From positions 5,590,001-5,654,000 of the forward strand of contig NC_053043.1 of assembly GCF_003473485.1 (NCBI RefSeq): a DNA stretch of 64,000 nucleotides, in the 5' to 3' direction. The position numbers and the translations under genes are program-made. The notes under the pieces are model-generated. The model saw only the letters and a program-made list of their open reading frames with translations, was not told the origin of the DNA and did not search any database. The DNA comes from Medicago truncatula. Taxonomy: Eukaryota; Streptophyta; Magnoliopsida; Fabales; Fabaceae. This document shows, one piece after another, positions 34,524 to 46,332 of the stretch; the first letter of the stretch is position 1; each line of letters opens with the position of its first letter.

Positions 34524-35840
34524 TTAACTTGAGGCACTAAGCTTTGATGTGCTCTCATTTATGGACTCCAATTCCATCTTAGTTTTTTGTTCAACAAGGT
34601 TTTTAATATCCATTGGATATGTGAATCCTGAATTATATGAATCATAATAAGACCTTGTTGCAGTGAGTTGGTTATATGCCTCAGTGGGATGGACTTCATC
34701 CCAAAAAAAATAATCACTCCTATTATAGCATGGCCTTTCATTAGCATAACACCTTCCAATCAACCTCGGTGGACAACAAGGAGCGTTTGAAACCAAAAAC
34801 CCTGAGATTCATTTAACATTCAGCATGGTTATATATGTTGTATGCACCTCAATCAAACACAATAAATTGTTTTAATTATAGTGTGTACAAAAAGATTTTT
34901 ATATAATGACTAATTTAAGGACCGATTTAGAAACCAAAAATTTCAAATCGGTTGCTCACATTAGAAACTAGAAACTAGTGATTGAGAGACTTTTCACAAA
35001 TCAGTCAGAAATTAATTTAGAGAACGATTTAGAGACTGATTCAGACCAAAATATTTTGTTAATACAAGCATTTGTTAAGGTATTGTTCAGAACTGTCAAT
35101 ACCTCCAAGTCTGCTAGCAATTTGAGAAACTATTACTTTGTGATTCTTTAACTGTAATCCCAAGCTGATAACAGAACCCTGTACAGACGTAATGTTATTT
35201 TGGTGACATGTATATAAGCAGTGTAACAAAAATATTCTAGTCCTCTACTAAAAACTAATTGCAGATAAAGATGAACAATCAAAGAAATGAAGAAGGCTCT
35301 TTGATTTTCCTGTAAAAAAGAAAAAGACTCTTTGGTTTATAATTTTATTTATGCCATAGTCATGCTTGTCTCGACACGAATTCCAGCTCCACGAGATGCA
35401 TAGTTCACACCTTAGAGTATGTCTGAACCACTAATGTTTGCAAATGGTAGAATGAAGTTCTCAAAACAAGAAGCTGAGCTGCAATAAAAAATAACTTTAT
35501 AGTTTGAGCTGAATCAAAAGCTTAAATAAGAAGAGAAAAGAACAATGAAAAACACTTACTGGTTCGATCAATATAGTTTACTCACAAACAAAAAAAAAAA
35601 AATAGAGAATCAGAGTTCATAATATAGATAAATTGAAAGAATTGTTACTTATTATGTCAATTGCAGTTCGACCGTTGCATAAGGTTTGTAATTACATTTT
35701 GCATAGGTAGGAAGATTGAAAGAATCTCCAAAGATAAAAAGACAAGGAACTTGGGATTTCCCATTGACAGATTGCTGCAAATAGTTTGCAGACAAGAGAA
35801 GAATAGGAAACACCAACCATGTCTTTATTATAGAATCCAT
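34524..35840 (-). pseudogene. GDSL esterase/lipase, copy 6 (broken)
   Basis: Exon 5 (34524-34801) is clean, with FWDEVHPTEA and the KLSASS tail. Exon 4 is absent. Exon 3 survives only as its first part (about 35059-35178, GSVISLGLQL to NKCLY) and runs into foreign DNA (34890-35058, ggaccgatttagaaacc repeats) before the GSND block. Exon 2 (about 35356-35480) has a 1-nt deletion after QLL and a TAA in place of the Lys codon of DILKG. Exon 1 (35652-35840) lacks the codons between GDS and FNLPT and those for GIDFPMGPTGRFTNGR. Its signal peptide region is almost identical to that of copy 8. Confidence 0.9.
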
Positions 35841-36442
35841 CTCTAAGAAGAAAATCTAATGAAGCTAATAAATCCAGATAATAATTAAGGAACCAACCAA
35901 GAACAAGATATCGATGCTGAGTTTGAGTTTAAGAAAGATGGGTTTTTGGCAAGTTACATTATTAACTAAACATATATACTAATGCTATAAAACTATAAAA
36001 GCTAATTTCTTCAAATTGAATTAATAACTTAAATCATAAAATTTGATAAACTAAGAAAATCACCTTTGTCAAATTAAGGGTGCCACAAATTCCGTAGCAA
36101 GTAATAATATAATCACCTCAAACTCAGCATCAATATCTTGCTAGCTCCTTGAAATGTGATATGGAAGAATTGGAGAATATCAAGAAGATGACTTTAAATG
36201 GAGCCCTGTAAATGGAAAGTGGAATTAGACTCTTTTCATTACTATTTTTTTATTTTTTTGACGGAGGTCTTTTCATAGGTTATTCTCGGATTCAATACTG
36301 AATTTTTTAAAATAATCGATAAAGTTTGCAAAAGACTGCTCCCTTCATCCTAAATTATAGATCGCCTTACAACATCATCACCGGAACATTAATGTTACTT
36401 ATTATATCATTAATTATGTATTACTCTTTTATTTTTTAAGGG

Positions 36443-36606
36443 TTTTTCTATCATGCGCAAATTTGCACATGTTAAGAAATTTAAAATAGTAACTTTGCAT
36501 TGGAACTTGAACATTTTGTATTAAATATATAACTTTTTGTTAAATAATTGTTGGTTTCAATAAAAACTTGCTACTTTTAGTTACCTTAACATGTGCAATA
36601 TTGCAC
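36443..36606. mobile_element. small inverted-repeat element
   Basis: The ends gcaaatttgcacatgttaag and the reverse of cttaacatgtgcaatattgc pair over about 20 bp. Resembles the elements at 12126 and 30852 but is not certainly the same family. Confidence 0.5.
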
Positions 36607-36643
36607 ATGTTAGACAAACCCATTTTTTAATTTTTTAATGGTT

Positions 36644-36842
36644 TAATAGTGTTTTTGGCCGCTGTAATATAGTGCACTTTTGGTTTTAGTCCTCGTAAAA
36701 AAAAAAAAAATTAGATTGATACATTGGGGTGAGAGACCAATCCTAAAGAATCTTCATTTTTCAAGGGTGGAATCTAAAAAAAAGTTTTACAAGAGCTAAA
36801 ACCAAAAGTGCACTATTACAGGGGCCAAAAACACTGTTAACC
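36644..36842. mobile_element. foldback MITE
   Basis: The left arm (ggtttaatagtgtttttggc, tgcacttttggttttagt) is repeated in reverse at the right (actaaaaccaaaagtgcac-like, ggccaaaaacactgttaac). Similar in style to the element at 11079-11364. Confidence 0.75.
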
Positions 36843-38548
36843 CTTTTTTAATTCATCTTTTACATTTTATTATTAAGGACAATTTTATAAAACAATTTAT
36901 TATATATTTTTCTCATACAAATTAGGTACAATTTTAATACGGATTAAACGTTCGAAACGTGGTATAATTTAGGACGGAAGAGTAATATTCTATCTTCAAA
37001 CTTCATATAATAAGAAGGAAAAAAAACGGTATCAAATTATCTACATGTTAAAGTGACACTACCAGAAATATTACTATCGCGGGCCCCAGTATTATGTTAT
37101 GTTAGTGACTAAAAATGCTGATGAAAATTTTGATAGGGACTAAAAAGTGCAATTTTATTTTATAGAGACTAAAAATAAAATTATGAATATTTATAAGTAC
37201 CATTTACTTAATTAACTTTTTTTTAATATATTATTCTCTCAATCACCTCCTGTGCTTGGCTTCTGAATTCTATCTTGCGGTTAATCCAATGTTGAGAAAC
37301 CATAACGAAAATAAATAAAGTAGTGTTATTTGAATGGAAATGTTACGATTCAAAATAGTATACGAAGATACACTTGACATGACATAATTCGTTGAGGCCA
37401 ATTGATATGTGATTAATAGGAAAATGCTTTATGGTAACACACGAAATTTTACGGATGCGTGGAATAGCTTCTTTTCAACGCGCTACAGTTTCTGGCTTTC
37501 TGCTTTGTTTTTAAATGTAATGAAATGGAATTACATATATAAGTTGTTGAAATTCATGTGGTAGGAACAACATGGAGGAGACTTTATCCTATTATTTTAG
37601 TATGAAGGCTTGAGCATCTTACTTTTGTGAATGAAGCACTTCCTTGGTACCTTTTTTTATAGTTTGAAAGTGAGAAGTTGCAACTCTTCTCCTTTCCTTC
37701 CTTCATACACAATGAAATCCCACATGAAGGTGTTTCCATGTAGAGAACATGGAAACGTTAGTTGATGTTTCATATGCCGTATTTTATTATATTATATAGA
37801 ACAAGTTCATATGTTATGTTTCTTTGCTAGCGATGTTGGACTAGAATGACCATATTTTTACTCTCTACTATCACACGTCATTTGGAACTTTTAAGTATAT
37901 TAGTACAATCTTTAATATTACGTTTGCTCACCAGTTTCTCATCACTGTTTTTTCATCTCTTTGATTGAATAAGTCATCCACCATTTGTGCAAAGGTGTAG
38001 CATTTGTAGTAAACAGTAACACTAATTTTGTTAATTCATATATATGATCTTCATATTGAGTCCCATTGTCCCTAATTCTCCTTTAGAACCATTTGTGGTT
38101 GCAGATTGTAGTCATCATTGTCCTCTATGGAATTGGTAGCCCTCTATTAACAATTTGTTGGATCTATCAATAGGTTGTTCTTGATCGTCTTTGACAACAA
38201 CTAAGAAAATCGAAAACATTGGAAAGAATTGAGACACTGGGTAAATGTGCGGCCAACATATTTTCAGTTCCAAATCAAATAATTACTTTTCTCCTTATCA
38301 AGATTTCAGATACACGCTTATATATAGTTATCGACTAACGTATAATCAGATAAACTTAAGATAGTATAAGATTAAACTTATTTCATTATTTCAGTTAACA
38401 ATAATGCTATTTGATAAGAAAAGATTGTTTCAAATGTAGGTAGGAAAAGAAACAATCCATACAATATTGTAACAGCATATGAGTAGGGCCTAATTATGTA
38501 AAAGCTATTTAGCTCAATGTGAATGAATGCATAATAACTTGAACCTAT

Positions 38549-40096
38549 TTAACTAGAGGCACTAAGCTTTGATGTGATTACATTTATAGGCTCCAAATCC
38601 TTCATAGTTTCTTGTTCAGCAAGGTTCTTAATATCCATTGGATAAGTGAAGACTAAATTATTATATGAATCATACATTCTTGTTGCAGTGACTAGGTTCC
38701 AAGCCTCAGTGGTATGGAATTCATCCCAAAACACATACTCTCCCCTATTATAGCATGGCCTTTCATCAGGAATACACCCTCCAATCAACCTTGTTTTGCA
38801 ACAAGGAGCATTTGCAACCAAAAAACCTGAAATCAAACACAGTAAAATTGATTTTAATTATAGTATATGAATTGAAGTTTAAGTAAACTAGACAATTATT
38901 ACCATTTGAATTCTGGCTATCTGACTCGGATGTACTGTTTATAAATATGAATTTGGAATCAGCAGAGAACTTATTATTGAAATGATCCACTAGAGATTTA
39001 AGCTTGAAATCAAAAATGGATGCGATGTCATTTTGCTCCTCAACACAAGACCCATCTGTCCCATGAGTAAAGATGGCACTTGGAGTGCAGCCCAATAGAC
39101 CTAACCCAGATAACACATATTTTCTTGCTCCAATTTCATGTAAAGCCTGTTCCATGTACCAAATGCCTCTATTATAAACCATGATATTCATAACTAATGT
39201 AACTTCCATTAATTTGCTACTACTGTAATTATCTAAATCATTTAGTGAAAGTAAAAGTGAAACACAAAGTTCAAGGGGATACCTGTAAATTCAAAGATAA
39301 CTCTTCAATTAGAGCTTCTGCGTACTGCTGAGGGCTATAAATGTGTCTTGTTGGATATAATTGGGGAAGAAAGTAATTATTTATGTAATCATTACTGCCA
39401 ATATGCACATAATATAAGCATTTATTAAGGTATTCTTGAGCTTTGTTAAGACTTCCAAGTCTGCTAGCAATTTGAGAAATTATAACTTTGTGATTTTTTA
39501 ACTGTAATCCCAAACTGATGACAAAACCCTGTAGCAATACGAATTTATTTAAAGATGAACAATCAAAGAAATGAAAAGGCTCTTTGATTTCTAATTTATG
39601 TAAACCTTAGCCATGCTTGTCTCGGTACGAATTCCAGCTGCGCCAGATGCGTAGTTCACACCTTTGAGTATGTCTGAGCCATTAATGTTTGCAAATGGTG
39701 GAATGAAGTTCTCAAAGCCAAGAAGCTGAGCTACAATCAAAATAACTTTATAGTTTGAGCTGAATCAAAAGTTTAAGGTAACAAGAGAAAAGAACAAAGA
39801 AAAACACTTCATGTTTCATAATATGGTTAAGTTAAAAGAATGTTACTGATTATGTCAATTGAAGTTCGACCGTTGGTAAATCTTCCAGTTGGGCCCATCG
39901 GAAAGTCGATTCCATAGGGATTGTAATTAGATTTTGCAGAGGTAGGAAGGTTATTGTTGTTTCCACTATCAGATAAAGAGTCTCCAAAGATAAATAGACA
40001 AGGCACTTGGGATTTCCCATTGACACATTGTTGCAAATAGTTTGCAGAAAAGAAAACAATAAGAACTACCAACCATTTCTTGATTATAAATTCCAT
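38549..40096 (-). CDS. GDSL esterase/lipase, copy 7 (intact)
   Basis: Exons 39847-40096, 39606-39730, 39283-39528, 38903-39146, 38549-38826 give 380 residues in frame. The signal peptide is MEFIIKKWLVVLIVFFSANY. Block I is FIFGDSLSDSGNNNN, block II GVNYASGAAG, block III GSNDYINNYF, block V FWDEFHTTEA. The Asp-x-x-His pair is kept, but the usual Pro after His is Thr. Exon 4 has both LGCTP and GSCV cysteines. The C-terminal extension is the longest of the array and ends KLSASS. It looks functional apart from the block V change. Confidence 0.92.
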
Positions 40097-42312
40097 ATTT
40101 AAGCAGACAATCTAATGAAGCTAGCTAATCCAGGAAATATTTAAGGAACCAACTGATAACAAGATGAAGACATATTGGTTTTTGGCAATTTTCATTAAAT
40201 TAAATAGACATACTACTCCTAATATGAGAGAGGAGAACACATTTGTGTCCCCCACATGTTCCTTGATATTAGTCACCGCTATGCGGCGGTGGAAACTTCA
40301 TACCAATATCATGTTATCAAAAATAATAATATTAATAATAATAGTGGAAAAATAAGTAGAGTCACACAAAATATCTTCCTATTTTTTATTTTTGTCTAAT
40401 AAAAATTTAGGGTGAGGAGATTGTACCTCAATCCAAGATAAGGAAGACATTCGAGTTCAAAACGAGCTTACAAAGACATTATCGGATCCAAGACTTATCA
40501 TTTTACTGGTAGAACAAGTTTTTGGTGTCGCAAATATTTTCTTATTGCATACCATAAAATTATAAAAGCTAATTTTAAATTGAATCAATCACTTAAACTA
40601 AAAAACTCACCTTATCCAAATTAAAAACATGGATGGAGTTTCCAAACACTAATTTTCTAACTTTATCATAAAAAACAAACGTTATCAATATGTTCAATTG
40701 ACACTACCAGAAAGATTACTATGATTGGTCCCATTTTTATGTTATGTGGTGAATATTGAAAAGGACTGTTTCAGTTGGGGTGGTAGCTGATAAATGATGG
40801 TACCCACTATAATATTGGATTGAATTGAATGATAAGATTATGTTTATATAAAATAAATTATTTTGCTGCAAAATATAAAGAATGATAAGATCAAAATGAA
40901 GAGGGCCAAAATTATAATTGAATAAGCTACAAATTTTAGTATTCAACAAGATTTATGAAGAAAAAAAAAAATTGAATTAGATATCTACTGTGAAGCTCCG
41001 ATACTTCAAAATGGATGACGTATCGTATCCTCTTTGTATCTTGCACCGATACCTGTCTCATACTTCCTGATACATATCATGAGAGTATCCAATAATTATC
41101 CTACACCGATACCTGCCCCAACACTTCCCAATTAATGTTAACTAAAATAACTTAACTCTTGCGTATAGTGCTTATTTTTTGGATCGATATAATATAACAC
41201 TAACAATGTTTCTTTTGCATACAGTATATCACTTATGGTGCTCTCTTCGGGATATATTGTGTATGTAATTGACTAATCATCATTCTCTTAATCATCAATA
41301 TTATTTATATTTATGTTGATGTGTTACGAGTCTATGATTGATTTCTTTTGTTTGTTAATATATTTGCATATTAAAAAAATGGCTATAATTATATTGTACA
41401 TTTAACTATATAATTTTTTTATTAACGTATCCCAACCGTACGGTATCATATCTTGATTTTGGAAATTTTCCAATATTAATATATCGGTGCAGTATCGTAT
41501 CTGTATCGTATCTCATATCCGGACTTCATGTGTGTATCATTTACATCACCTCGCAAAAAGCATGGGGATATCATTTTCATCATATGTGGTGTGTGTATGT
41601 TTAACGTCATCATTTCTCTATTTGTACTGCTCCATACTTTTGTCAATTGACTACCACACATGTGCCCTTAAAATTTTTATTTTAGTATCATTCTTTTGGT
41701 TGAAGAAATTATTTTTCCTTCTGAGCATTGAAGAAATTATTAGTTAAGGTAAGATTTTTTTGAGTCTCGTCCGATAAAAAGCTACTTGCACAAAAATTAC
41801 CAAAATACCCTCAAATTAATAATAAATTTCCTTTTAAGTGTTTTATGTAATAAAAATCATTTTCCCCTTTCTAAACTTATGTTGAAGATCAATAGTTCAA
41901 TACTACGGTTTTATGCAATTGTATACTTCCTATTGTTAATTAGTTATAATTAGTTTGATTTTATGTTCGATTTTGAGTAGGAAAGTAGTGTTTATCGTTC
42001 TCTCTGCAAGTTTTATTTAGTTTACTAAAGTAGTATAACTCAATTCACTTAAATATCCACAAACTTGATTCGCATAAGATTCCGCAAACTGAGTTTACGT
42101 AAAATTTGACTTTCCAAAAGTTTGTAACTTTAATAATGTAGGTATACTTGAACATGTATGTGAACTAAATTCACTTCGATTTATAAACAAAGAAAAGACA
42201 AAAACACAAAAATTAATGTCGTAAATTTTCATACTATCATTGGTCCCTCCTTCAATTTTTACATTGCTCTCTTTTTGGATCGGTGTGGAATGGTATTCTT
42301 CATTGGGTTGTT

Positions 42313-42640
42313 ATTTCCATGGTCGTTCTGTTCGATGTTAAGGATCATTTTATTCAGTTCATAGATGGTGGCGGGTGGCTCTCAGGTACGGTCCACTTTG
42401 TTAAACGTCATTTGGTTTGCTACTGTTTGGGAAAGATGGAAAGAAAGAAATAACAAAATTTTCAAGGTTAAAGAATGTTCGATTATGCGAATAGTGGACA
42501 AAATGAAGTCTCTTTCCTTTTTATGGTTAAAGGAGAAAGTTTTTCAATTCTCTTTCGATTACCATGGTTGGTGGCTTAGTCCCCTCACTATGTTAGGCTA
42601 CACTTAGTTGTTATTTTCTTCCGTTGCTTTTTGTTGTTTT
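42313..42640 (+). mobile_element. LINE 3' end fragment
   Basis: The reading frame at 42365-42607 contains VIWFATVWERWKERNNKIF, SLSFLWLKEKV and the terminal YHGWWLSPLTMLG. This is the usual C-terminus of plant L1-type LINE ORF2, after the zinc-binding domain. A T-rich stretch follows the stop. It is 5'-truncated, as expected for incomplete LINE insertion. Confidence 0.8.
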
Positions 42641-42894
42641 TTCTTTTGGAAAAAGCTAAAACGCACGACATAAAATTTCTTCACCATTGCACGAATGAGT
42701 TGTAAGTTGTAGTTAGAATACTTTTTTAATTATGCTTTTACTTCAAACGATCACTGTAGTCTAGCATATGTGTTTGTCTATGAGAAAACACAAACACTTC
42801 TCTCCTCATCACTGTATCTTTGTGAGTTGCTGATGTTTGTTGATTACCATGTGTTGCAGCAAACAAGAATGTTTATCACCGTTTGCCTTCTCTA

Positions 42895-42947
42895 AGGGTC
42901 TGTTTGGTAGAAGAGAACTTGCAAAGAGAGAAATAGGAGAGAGAGAG

Positions 42948-42985
<38 letters not shown>

Positions 42986-43520
42986 GAGAGATAGCAATGT
43001 TACCCTGTTTGGTTTAGCATAGAAAAAGAAAAGAGAGATAAAAACTGGTAGGGCCCACTTACTTTACTTTTTGTTTCTCCTCTGGCATGCGAAGAAACCG
43101 GAAGAATAACACACTTTTTCTCAAACTTCCACTTTTACCCTCGTTTTATCATGAGTCCTCACACTTCGCATTTTTTTAACGTTTTTTTTTCATCTTAATA
43201 TTACAATGTATTTTGCATTTAAGAAAATAAATGGGTTAGTAACTTTTTTTTGTACAGGGCTAGTTGCAGATAAAAATAATTGATTATGTAATTAAATAAT
43301 TGAATAAAGATAAAAATAAATTTGAATGTCCTTTTTTTATTTTAAGGGATTCTTGTACTTTCAAAAAATTAATACACTTCTATCTTTTCTATTTCTTTTC
43401 TTATTCTCTTATACCAAACAATACCTTAAATCTATTCTATTTCTCACCTCTTTCTCTCTTTCCATACTCTCTCTCACTTATTTCTCTCTTCACAACTTCT
43501 CTCTCAAACCAAACATAGTG
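42895..43520. mobile_element. GA/TA-rich inverted-repeat element
   Basis: The left end (ggtctgtttggtagaagaga, then GAGAGA and a TA run at 42955-42980) pairs loosely with the right end (ctctctcaaaccaaacatag). The terminal GGTCTGTTTGG resembles PIF/Harbinger-derived MITEs. The flanking duplication is not clear. Confidence 0.5.
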
Positions 43521-44786
43521 TAAACGTTTATATATTAACCAGGATGATGTTTTATTATAAAATATTGTAAGGTAGCACTCATTAAAAGAGAATACCACAT
43601 GAAATTGAAGTTGTCGTGCAAATTCGTGTGTTGATTTGTCGTACCGTATAGCAACTCTCCTTTCTTTTCCTGATTTGTAACTATTGTACAGATTTGAGTG
43701 TTTTTCTTTTGCATACCTTATTGTAGGAAAGACATTTTGTGTTGATAGTATATTCCATTTTAGCTTCTTCAAAAAAAAAAAAAATTAATAAAATACCTTG
43801 TGATTCAATCATTTATTTTTTATTGAACTTGATTACATATTCATATTCATGGTATTTGTGAGACATAAGAGGCAAAAGTTTAGAATGAAAGACGCGACTT
43901 TTATGATGATATAATAATTAAAAGTAATCATTGTTTATTTTCTTCAAGTAATTTGCATAAATATAAGTTTTAGTATAAATTTTTTATTAACATATCTTAA
44001 CCGCATCGTATCCTAAATTTTTAAAAAATTATGTATCAACGCATCCATATCGTACCCACGCTTATACAACATATCCGGCTTCATAGTTTTCCACCCTCTA
44101 AACTTCTCTCCTCCAAACTCCAAAACTAAAAACCTCTCAAACAAAGTGTAAATAAATTTTAATAACTTTGCAGGGTCAATGACCAACTAAGATCAGTGTC
44201 ATTGGGACAACATCAGACACCGTCATGCAAGTACGATTGTTGATGTTTACCAAATTACCATGCCATATTATATAGTACAAGTTCATGTTATGTTTTCTTT
44301 GCTAGTAATGTGGGACTAGAAAGACAACTCTCTACTATCACACGTCATGTGATATTTGTAGTAATATTAGTATAGTACTAACTATAGTATTACGTCTGCA
44401 ACAACTCAGACAGATGCTTGAAATTAATGAAACCCAATCATTAGTTAATCATTCAGTTCCTAATCAAATAATTACCTTCGTCCTTATCACACTTAATGTA
44501 GATTATTTACTGTATAAATATATGGGATAATATCATCAGATACACACTTATATATAGTTATCGAATAATTTATTTAACACAAATCAAATCAAGCTTAAGG
44601 TGGTATAACCAATTAAACTTGTTACATTTATTCCAGTTTACAATATTGCTGTTTGATATGAAAAGATTGCTTCAAATGTCGGTAGGAAAAAGAAACAATC
44701 CATATATTATTGTAACAGCATATGAGTAGGGCCGATTTATATAAAAGCTATTAAGCTCCATGTGAATGCTAATAACTTGAACATAT

Positions 44787-46332
44787 TTAACTCGAGGAAC
44801 TAAGCTGTGAAGTGAAATCCAATTCCATCTCAATTTCTTGTTCAACAAGGTGCTTAATATCCATTGGATAAGCAAACCCTGAATGATTAGATGAATCGTA
44901 AGATGTTGTTGCAATGAGTAGGTTCCAAGCCTCGCCGGGATGGACTGCATCCCAAAACACATACTCCCTCCTATTAGAGCATGGCCTTTCATCACGAATA
45001 CACAATCCAACCGCGCTTATTGGACAACAAGGAGCCATTGAAACCGAAAAACCTGAGATTCATTGAACATGCAGCTTGATTATGCATTGTATAAACCTCG
45101 ATCATTCACATTAAACTGTAGTTAATTATATAGTATGTAAATTGAAAATTGAAGTAAACTAAAATTATTACCATATGAATGCTCGGCAGTTGACTGTAAT
45201 GTATTGTTTATTAAGATGAATTTGGAATCAGCAGAGAACTTATTATTGAAATGATCCACTAAAGATTTAAGCTTGAAATCAAAAATGGATGCAATGTCAT
45301 TTTGCTCCTCAACACAAGACCCATATGTCTCATGAGTAAGGATGGCACTTGGAGTGCAGCCCAATAGGCCTAACCCAGGTAACACATATTTTCTTGCTCC
45401 AATTTCATGTAAAGCCTGTTACATATACCAAATGCTTCTGTTATAAACCATGATATTCATAAATCATTTAGTAAAAGCAAAAGTGAAACACAAAGTTCAA
45501 GTGGATACCTGTAAATTCAAAGATAACTCTTCAATTAGATTTTCTGCATACTGCTCAGGGCTATAAACGTTGCTTGATAGATATAATTGGGGAAGAAAGT
45601 AATTATTTATGTAATCATTACTGCCAATATGCACATAATACAAGCATTTGTTAAGGTATTCTTGAGCTTTGTCAATTCCTCCAAGTTGGCTAGCAATTTG
45701 AGAAACTATAACTCTGTGATTTCTTAACTGTAATCCCAAGCTAATAGCATAACCCTGTACGGACATAATGTTATTTTTGCGGCATGTGTATGAGTAATGT
45801 AACAAAAATACTCTAATCATCTACTAAAAACTAATTTAAACCTTAGCCGAGTATGTCTCCATACGAATTCCAGCTCCGCCAGATGCATAGTTCACACCTT
45901 TGAGTATGTCTGAACCATTAATGTTCGCAAATGGTGGAATGAATTTCTCAAAACCAAGTAACTGAGCTGCAATAAGAAGTTCATAGTTTAAGCTGAATCA
46001 AAAGTTTAAGGTAACAAGAGAAAAGAACAAAGAAAAACACTTCATGTTTCATAATATGGATAAGTTAAAAGAATGTTACTTATTATGTCAATTGTAGTTC
46101 GACCGTTGGTAAATCTTCCGGTTGGGCCCATCGGGAAGTCGATCCCGTAAGGATTGTAATTTGATCTTGGAGAGTTAGCAGGAAGGTTGTTGTTGTTTCC
46201 ACCATCAGATAAAGAATCTCCAAAGATAAAAAGACAAGGAACTTGGGATTTCCCATTGACAGATTGCTGCAAATAGTTTGCAGACAAGAGAAGAATAGGA
46301 AACACCAACCATGGCTTTATCATAGATTCCAT
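44787..46332 (-). CDS. GDSL esterase/lipase, copy 8 (intact, mosaic)
   Basis: Exons 46080-46332, 45842-45966, 45509-45754, 45172-45415, 44787-45052 give 377 residues in frame. The signal peptide is MESMIKPWLVFPILLLSANY. Block I is FIFGDSLSDGGNNNN, block II GVNYASGGAG, block III GSNDYINNYF, block V FWDAVHPGEA; Asp and His are kept and Thr is replaced by Gly. The tail ends QLSSSS. The gene is a patchwork: exon 1 matches copy 6, the exon 3/intron 2/exon 2 tract 45689-45917 matches copy 3, exon 4 resembles copy 7 (EEQNDIASIFDFKLKSL), and exon 5 resembles copy 5 (IRDERPC, DAVHP). Confidence 0.91.

Larger units (their letters stand above)
35841..38548. other. intergenic DNA between GDSL copies 6 and 7
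   Basis: Promoter-side block of the array (about 35990-36120 and 37063-37110), two small inverted-repeat elements, and the duplicated 3' flank (37785-37990) with a gtgcaaaggtgtagcatttg stretch also present at 23160. No gene. Confidence 0.6.
40097..44786. other. intergenic DNA between GDSL copies 7 and 8
   Basis: Contains the promoter-side block (40690-40830), a block at about 41530-42240 that recurs near 58560-59060 and 61150-61270, a LINE 3' fragment, a GA/TA-rich inverted-repeat element, and from 43800 a block that recurs at 59115-59215 and 61950-62060. Related 'cgtatc' degenerate repeats lie at 41000-41515 and 43981-44090. From about 44220 the duplicated 3' flank of the array begins. No intact gene. 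Confidence 0.65.
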
